DNA from: Candidatus Gastranaerophilales bacterium
GTDB taxonomy: Bacteria; Cyanobacteriota; Vampirovibrionia; Gastranaerophilales; JAILCC01
Direction: 5' to 3'
Length of the DNA stretch: 18,861 bases
NCBI GenBank assembly: GCA_024408745.1
Contig: JAKSUS010000002.1
Location: forward strand, 1 to 18,861
In this document: positions 14,101 to 18,861 of the stretch, piece after piece
Numbering within the stretch: the stretch's first letter is position 1
Layout: each line of letters opens with the position of its first letter
Notes under the pieces: model-generated
Database searches by the model: none
What the model was told of the DNA's origin: nothing
Seen by the model: only the letters and a program-made list of their open reading frames with translations
Translations under genes and position numbers: made by a program

Positions 14101-14496
14101 ATGTCAATAGCACCCGTAAATTGTGATTTATTAGCATTAACAGATGAAAAAGGTATCCTTGAAATTGATTTAATGCTTACGGAAGCAGAATTACAACATT
14201 TATCAATACATGCGGGGCATATGTATGAAGAGTATACTGCAATGCTTTCTAAAAGTATAACCGAATCAGGAGTTGATAATGATCCTGAGCTTGGAACAGA
14301 TGCAGAACTCAATACAGAACAGTTCCAAAGGGAATTTGAAGTGGCACAGTCGAGATTACAGAATCAGGAAAAAATGTTAGAAATGGAAAAAACACGAAAA
14401 CAAAATAAATTAACCATGATAAATAATTTAATTGAAAGTACTCAGAAACGTTTGGAAAAGAATGTTGAGGGTGAATCTAAAGGAATTGGTTCTTAG
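14101..14496 (+). CDS. coiled-coil hypothetical protein
   Basis: This soluble 131-residue protein is not recognised. The first 50 residues are mixed and mildly hydrophobic. From about 70 to 125 it is strongly helical and charged with a heptad-like spacing (QREFEVAQSRLQNQEKMLEM and onward), so a coiled coil is likely. There is no signal peptide or membrane segment. GAGGT precedes ATG, and a promoter lies at 14044-14072. It stands alone between the divergent uracil-DNA glycosylase gene and the next pilin-like gene, which has its own -10 boxes. The coil could mediate oligomerisation or partner binding, but nothing shows the role. Confidence 0.75.
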   Translation: MSIAPVNCDLLALTDEKGILEIDLMLTEAELQHLSIHAGHMYEEYTAMLSKSITESGVDNDPELGTDAELNTEQFQREFEVAQSRLQNQEKMLEMEKTRKQNKLTMINNLIESTQKRLEKNVEGESKGIGS

Positions 14497-14547
14497 ATTT
14501 TAGCCTTCTTTTATTAAATTGTTGTGGTTTTTTATAAAAAAAATTGT

Positions 14548-14567
14548 TATAATTATTATAGTATAAT
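14548..14567 (+). promoter_or_regulatory. tandem -10 boxes before the second pilin-like gene
   Basis: Two perfect TATAAT boxes, 14548-14553 and 14562-14567, lie upstream of the AAAGGGAA site (14573-14580). The upstream box leaves room for a short leader containing that site. The downstream box would start transcription within it. No -35 at standard spacing is convincing. Confidence 0.4.
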
Positions 14568-14585
14568 TTTCAAAAGGGAACGATT

Positions 14586-15383
14586 TTGAAGAAAATAAAA
14601 GCATTTACTTTAGCGGAAGTATTAACGGTTTTAGGGTTATTAGGTATAATCGCGGCATTAACGGTTCCTTTTTTAATACAGGAGTTTAACAAAAACAAAT
14701 GGGCTGTTACTTATCAGCGTTCTTTTGCCGAAACTTTTAATGTTTTGGGGAAAATTGCTCTTGAAGAAGATTGCGCTAAGAGTTTAACCTGTACGCATGT
14801 TTTTGATGACGGACAAGCGGCTTCTACAAAAAAATTCGGTGATGCAATGGCAAGGAATATGGCAGTTGCACAAAACTGTCGAACTGATGAGGGTGATTGC
14901 TTTTCGCATAAGATAAAAATCAGTTTAGCCGGTACGCAACAAGAAACCTTGCAAGATACAATGAAAGATGCTGTTGCTTTCCAAACTCCTTTTTATACTT
15001 TTAAAACTGTAAGAGGTGTTTCGTATGCAGTATTAGGTTTTGGCTTAGAATGTTTAAATGAAGGTACTGAGGAAGAGCAGGAAATTAACAAAAAATATAT
15101 TGATGCGTATGTTGCAGGTAACAAGACAGATCCTGCAAATCAAATGTTATCACTTTGCGGTTTTATAATAATTGATGTAAATGGTAATTTGGGGCCTAAC
15201 GTTTGGGGCAGAGATGTTTTCGGCATGTGGGTAACAGACAGAAGTGCATTGGGTATATATCCGTTTGGTGGTGAAAATGATAAAAAATTTTATAACAAAT
15301 GTTCTTACGTAACAGAAGCAACACAGGATACTCGTGGGTGCGCTGCTCAACTTATTAAAGACGGTTGGAAGATGAAGTATTAA
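14586..15383 (+). CDS. pilin-like / type II secretion pseudopilin-like protein
   Basis: The N-terminus MKKIKAFTLAEVLTVLGLLG is a prepilin signal: cleavage expected between A6 and F7, Glu at mature position 5 (E11), hydrophobic helix to about residue 30. Near the end is DVNGNLGPNVWGRDVFGMW (197 onward), the D-x-N-G-x3-P-N segment common in this kind of small pilin-like protein, where it may bind calcium. Eight cysteines suggest disulfides. The start is TTG, set by AAAGGGAA about 6 bases upstream and by the signal itself. At 265 residues it is long for the family. ispF starts two bases after its stop, an odd pairing of a surface protein with an isoprenoid enzyme in one transcript. Confidence 0.85.
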   Translation: MKKIKAFTLAEVLTVLGLLGIIAALTVPFLIQEFNKNKWAVTYQRSFAETFNVLGKIALEEDCAKSLTCTHVFDDGQAASTKKFGDAMARNMAVAQNCRTDEGDCFSHKIKISLAGTQQETLQDTMKDAVAFQTPFYTFKTVRGVSYAVLGFGLECLNEGTEEEQEINKKYIDAYVAGNKTDPANQMLSLCGFIIIDVNGNLGPNVWGRDVFGMWVTDRSALGIYPFGGENDKKFYNKCSYVTEATQDTRGCAAQLIKDGWKMKY

Positions 15384-15385
15384 TT

Positions 15386-15868
15386 ATGACTGATTTAAGA
15401 ATTGGACATGGATTTGATTTACACAGACTAACCGAAAACAGGAAGCTTATTTTAGGCGGTATTGAAATACCCTACACATTAGGTTTATTAGGACATTCTG
15501 ATGCTGATGTTTTGGTTCATGCGATTATGGATGCCATGTTAGGCGCTTTATCATTAGGTGATATAGGTTTACATTTTCCTCCTGAAGATGAAAAATATAA
15601 AGATATTTCAAGTATAAAATTACTGCATCATGTTAAAAATTTAATTAATGAAAAAGGTTATAAAATAGTCAATACTGACAGTACGATTCTTGCGCAAAAA
15701 CCGAAATTACTACCGTATATTCAGGAAATAAGACAATCTTTGGCTAAAGAATTAGAAATTAATATTGAAAATATTTCAGTTAAAGCAACAACAACCGAAA
15801 AACTCGGCGATATAGGTAAAGGTTTAGCAATAGCAACGGAAAGCGTTGTCTTATTAGAAAAGATTTAA
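15386..15868 (+). CDS. ispF: 2-C-methyl-D-erythritol 2,4-cyclodiphosphate synthase
   Basis: IspF forms the cyclodiphosphate in the MEP isoprenoid pathway, working as a metal-dependent trimer. The 160-residue protein starts MTDLRIGHGFDLHRL. Metal ligands are D11, H13 and H45 (in LLGHSDADVLVHAIMDA). GDIGLHFP (58-65) and ATTTEKLG (134-141) are the other signatures. The ATG at 15386 is preferred over an upstream in-frame TTG (15365) because family members start just before RIGHG. It follows the pilin-like stop by two bases and is probably translated by coupling. Its end overlaps the convergent membrane protein gene by four bases. Confidence 0.95.
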   Translation: MTDLRIGHGFDLHRLTENRKLILGGIEIPYTLGLLGHSDADVLVHAIMDAMLGALSLGDIGLHFPPEDEKYKDISSIKLLHHVKNLINEKGYKIVNTDSTILAQKPKLLPYIQEIRQSLAKELEINIENISVKATTTEKLGDIGKGLAIATESVVLLEKI

Positions 15869-17580
15869 TGCTTTTCAATTGGTTGTTGTTTACCGAATAA
15901 TTTAACCAATTTATCAGCAGCAGGAGTAGCTAATACAGGTCCTAAATATCTGAAAGCAATTGTTGCGGTAATTATTCTTCTTAATAAATCCCAAGCATTT
16001 TGGCAATTATAATTTAATCTGTCTCCCATTTTAGTTTTGTGAATTTTCATCATTGCATCAAAAATTGGTTTACTGAATTTATCAATACTTGTACTTGCTA
16101 ATGCCGAAAGCAAAGCAACAAGAGCCATATTAGTACATAATGCAGGTTTTCTTTCAGGTTCTATTTCTTTATTTCTTATGGTATTAACTATATAGAAACA
16201 AGTGCCCCAAATAGCAGCAATATTTACAATGTTTTTAATGAAGAAATTATTGTCTGCTTTCTTCATAACTTTACCTGATGAGTTTCTTAAAAGAACTTTT
16301 GTGCCATATTTTTCAACATAAGCAGGCTGCATTAAATTATTCATTTGCTTAGAGGCAAATTCTGAGCAGGCAAGTTTTTCTGCAATATATGAAAATAATT
16401 TTGCAACAGGTTCTTCATATACTTTTTGATATGTTTTACTTATAGAGTTAAAACCACCGGAAAAAGAAACCTGCTTATTCGTAGCAGGTCTTTGTTGGAT
16501 TTTATTAAATACAGAATTATTAGTCGCATGTATTGTTTCAAAGTTCACAGCTCGTTTATGCATATTTTTGCTGTCAATGTTTTTCGCCTCTGGTGCATGC
16601 ATCTTTATATTATCTCTCTTCTTGCCTTTTTTATGGTTGGGGAAGAGGAATTTCATAACTTTAGGAATACACCATATCATGATTGCTGCGGTAAACGGGA
16701 AGAATACAAATTTCCCTAAGAAATTATAAATATTTTGTGCTTGCCCTGCAGCATCAGATTTTACTAAGTTGTATTTACCTTCCGATAAAAATTCAAATGT
16801 TTTATGGATAAGATATTTGCTGTGTTCTTTAACGCCATCATTTTTAACAAGTTTAAATTCAGCCGATAGTGCATCAGAGAATTTTTTGGAAAGTTCTATC
16901 CATTTTACTTTCTTTTGTGAATCAGTACTCTTTAAAAGTTCTTCTATAACTTTTTTAGCGCTTTTTACTCCTTTTTCGTTATATTCACCGTTGATGAAAT
17001 TCTTTAAATATGTAAACGGATTTTGTTTGTCGTCGGCTAAAACTTTTGCAAAAGTTTCTCTGTCAGGAATAATTTTTTGTTCTATTAATTGGTTAATTAT
17101 ATCTTTGTATTTATCTTTTTGATAAACTGCTTCTAATGTTTTTTGTACACCATTTTTATTAATTTTTTGTAAGACTTTTTCAAAAGATTTTTTTAGTGGG
17201 TTAAATAAAATATACGCAAAAGCCAAGCCTGTAATACCTGATGTAATAGATTGAGTTGCAGCGTATTCTTTATCTTCTCTTTTTGCGCCCGGAGTAGCCA
17301 TGATGGTTAAAGGACGGGCAGTACATGTAACGGCAACGGCAATTACAGCTTCATTAACACCCGGGTTTTCCAAAGCTGATTTTAAAAACCCGTTAAATTT
17401 ATCAGAGGATAATATTTTGTTTAAACCTTCTTTGTGTTTTATAAGTCCTCTGGCACATTTATTTGCATATTGTTCTAATCCGCTGAATGATTGGTTTGAA
17501 GCACACTTATAATTTTCTCTTGCTTCATTATTAGATTTAAGAGAATAATTATTTATATCCTTACTAAAACTAATATTCAT
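15865..17580 (-). CDS. large membrane protein with repeated SFSG motifs
   Basis: This 571-residue protein is not recognised as a named family. It has two SFSG motifs, at 31-34 and 372-375, each heading a similar half: a polar helical stretch, then hydrophobic segments. Probable membrane segments are about 112-127, 290-312, 449-465, 480-496 and 535-551. The end of each half looks related: REDKEYAATQ...NPLKKSFEKVLQKI (101-140) and EPERKPALCT...SKPIFDAMMKI (474-513). This suggests internal duplication. Between them is a Lys-rich soluble region (130-285) and a basic loop (314-325). There is no cleavable signal. An AGG site lies 7 bases before ATG. It converges on ispF with a 4-base overlap. Confidence 0.78.
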   Translation of the reverse strand: MNISFSKDINNYSLKSNNEARENYKCASNQSFSGLEQYANKCARGLIKHKEGLNKILSSDKFNGFLKSALENPGVNEAVIAVAVTCTARPLTIMATPGAKREDKEYAATQSITSGITGLAFAYILFNPLKKSFEKVLQKINKNGVQKTLEAVYQKDKYKDIINQLIEQKIIPDRETFAKVLADDKQNPFTYLKNFINGEYNEKGVKSAKKVIEELLKSTDSQKKVKWIELSKKFSDALSAEFKLVKNDGVKEHSKYLIHKTFEFLSEGKYNLVKSDAAGQAQNIYNFLGKFVFFPFTAAIMIWCIPKVMKFLFPNHKKGKKRDNIKMHAPEAKNIDSKNMHKRAVNFETIHATNNSVFNKIQQRPATNKQVSFSGGFNSISKTYQKVYEEPVAKLFSYIAEKLACSEFASKQMNNLMQPAYVEKYGTKVLLRNSSGKVMKKADNNFFIKNIVNIAAIWGTCFYIVNTIRNKEIEPERKPALCTNMALVALLSALASTSIDKFSKPIFDAMMKIHKTKMGDRLNYNCQNAWDLLRRIITATIAFRYLGPVLATPAADKLVKLFGKQQPIEKH

Positions 17581-17681
17581 GATTGAACCTGTTACTATCT
17601 ACATTTATTTTAAATCAAAACATGAAATTTTTTGCTATTGTAAATTCTTTTTACGCAACAAAACTTAAAATATAAAAAATA
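17581..17681. other. short AT-rich spacer
   Basis: This spacer separates two leftward genes. I see no gene, no hairpin with G-C pairs and no convincing promoter, though the large membrane protein presumably reads from here or through from the TagF-like gene. Confidence 0.5.
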
Positions 17682-18861
17682 TTAATTATAAATTTCTTCT
17701 GAAAGTGCATTTAAAATATTTTCAGATGCACTTTGTTTCTTAATCAGAGAAATATTCTCTCTTTTATCTTTTAACGGGTCGTTTTTATCAATTAAAATTA
17801 TGTTCAAAGTTTTTTCCAGATTTTCTATGCTTTCCACATTATAAAAATATTGAAGCATATCTTTTATATTTTGATTAAATTCCGCACCATCTTTTGAAAC
17901 TAAACGAATTAAGGGTTTTCTTGTTGCACAATATTCAGGTAAAAATGTGCAGCAATCAGTTATCATTAATTGAGAATCATTAAATATTTCAAAATAATTG
18001 CAATCATAACAGGCAGTTCCTAAAGTTTCCCATTCTTTATAATAATTTTCAATTTCTTCTTTTGTCATTATGTTATTATCAACTACGGCTTTTTTTAACA
18101 TCGGATGAGGCTTGAAAACCCAATTAAATTCAGGATGTTTTTTTGCATATTCAAGCATAAAGATACCTGTTTGTTCAAAAGTTGAATAAGCAATTGTTTT
18201 TTCATGATTTACTGTCCAATGTGGTGCAAAAATAACATACTGTTTGTCATTTTTTTGTTCATTAAATTTAAAATAATCTAAAGATGGAGCGCCGACAGAT
18301 TTTAAATTTATACCTTTGTTATCCATTAAAGGTGCATAAAAATCTTTCAAAACCTCATTAAAGACAAAATAATTTTCTATATATTGGAAAAATCTCAAAT
18401 TATATTCAATAGGTAAAGTTGTAACTGAAATATCATAAGGTACATAAGCTGTCAGAGCAAATTTTGAACAAACGACTGGACCTTGAGAAGTTTCAACATA
18501 CCATGGGTGTTGATAAATTATTATATCGGGTGAAAATTTTTTAAACGGAATGTGTTTATTGTTTTCAAAATCATAACCTAAATCGGTTTCATATCCGTTA
18601 TTTTTAAAGAAATTAAAGGTTTTCTTGATTTCTTCTTTTGATTGATAAGAGGGATTATCCAAATTGTATGCGGCATTTTTTGTTACAACAACTTTGGAAT
18701 TAAATTTAGGATGATTTTTCATTAATTCATACAAATATTGGCATTTCCATTTTGTTTCATCATAAACGTAAAATACAACGTTTAGAACTTCTTTACGTTT
18801 TAATTTTTTTAAGACTTTTACTTTGTTTTTTTGAACATATTTACAATTTTGTTTTATTTTC
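17682..18861 (-). CDS. CDP-glycerol glycerophosphotransferase-like protein (TagB/TagF type), 5' end missing
   Basis: The frame is open to the right window edge with 393 residues visible. A TTG at 18734 is an in-frame codon, not the start, because coding sequence upstream (VVFYVYDETKWKCQYLYELM) fits the family N-terminus. Numbered from that TTG, signatures are IIIYQHPW (71-78), APHWT (170-174), KPHPMLK (208-214) and NDSQLMITDCCTFLPEY (252-268). These belong to the TagB/TagF fold of enzymes that transfer glycerol-phosphate or similar units onto teichoic-acid-like or capsule polymers. In a cell that makes lipid A this points to capsule or O-chain decoration rather than a classic wall teichoic acid. 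Cytoplasmic, peripheral to the membrane. No terminator is evident. Confidence 0.87.
   Translation of the reverse strand, partial: KIKQNCKYVQKNKVKVLKKLKRKEVLNVVFYVYDETKWKCQYLYELMKNHPKFNSKVVVTKNAAYNLDNPSYQSKEEIKKTFNFFKNNGYETDLGYDFENNKHIPFKKFSPDIIIYQHPWYVETSQGPVVCSKFALTAYVPYDISVTTLPIEYNLRFFQYIENYFVFNEVLKDFYAPLMDNKGINLKSVGAPSLDYFKFNEQKNDKQYVIFAPHWTVNHEKTIAYSTFEQTGIFMLEYAKKHPEFNWVFKPHPMLKKAVVDNNIMTKEEIENYYKEWETLGTACYDCNYFEIFNDSQLMITDCCTFLPEYCATRKPLIRLVSKDGAEFNQNIKDMLQYFYNVESIENLEKTLNIILIDKNDPLKDKRENISLIKKQSASENILNALSEEIYN

Noticed and set aside
15365..15385. Extension of ispF to the in-frame TTG
   Set aside because: It would overlap the pilin-like gene's end, and family members start at the RIGHG strand; ATG 15386 fits.
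1..18861. CRISPR arrays, tRNA or rRNA genes, insertion sequences, riboswitches
   Set aside because: By eye I saw no regularly spaced repeats, cloverleaf with CCA-type end, transposase motif or recognisable riboswitch core. Short or divergent ones could be missed without a covariance search.

Overview
The window is very AT-rich, densely coded, and carries standard-code bacterial genes. LpxD and LpxC show a cell that makes lipid A (Gram-negative type). An R3H-type Ycf45 ATPase and a Tic20/Ycf60-like membrane protein, both families shared with cyanobacteria and plastids, sit beside the rpsF-ssb-rpsR operon. Several proteins start with a prepilin-type segment of the KAFTLAEVL kind. Together these point to a non-photosynthetic relative of cyanobacteria (Melainabacteria / Gastranaerophilales, a gut lineage). 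This assignment is inference from gene content, not from a marker search.

Layout. 1-959: 3' part of a DNA methyltransferase cut by the window edge, followed by about 190 bases holding a possible broken coding remnant. 1150-2235: two leftward genes for a small two-helix membrane protein and an EF-hand membrane protein. 2431-6239: rightward block with the Ycf45-like ATPase, then rpsF, ssb, rpsR, a Tic20-like protein and pth. The rpsF leader carries a candidate S6:S18 autoregulatory hairpin and rpsF appears to start at TTG. The pth frame has an in-frame TGA at its expected third codon. 6234-7826: leftward pair, an M16 peptidase homologue without its zinc motif and a small repeat protein. 8003-12026: rightward operon lpxD-lpxC-fabZ-recN with overlaps or tiny gaps. 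12086-15868: a long cysteine-rich pilin-like gene, a leftward family 4 uracil-DNA glycosylase, a coiled-coil hypothetical, a second pilin-like gene, and ispF. 15865-18861: a leftward 571-residue membrane protein with repeated SFSG motifs and possible internal duplication, then a TagB/TagF-like glycerophosphotransferase running off the right edge.

How the genes fit together. The rpsF block is translation and replication housekeeping (S6, SSB, S18, peptidyl-tRNA hydrolase). lpxD-lpxC-fabZ links lipid A synthesis with the fatty-acid dehydratase that competes for the same hydroxyacyl-ACP pool. recN and the uracil-DNA glycosylase are DNA repair. IspF is the MEP isoprenoid pathway. The pilin-like proteins, the large membrane protein and the TagF-like enzyme are probably envelope or surface components. 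I see no tRNA, rRNA, CRISPR array, transposase or prophage module, and no gene-free stretch over 300 bases. No clearly new multi-gene defence or mobile system is visible. The strongest oddities are the pth nonsense codon, the rpsF leader and start, the catalytically dead M16 protein and the duplicated SFSG membrane protein.
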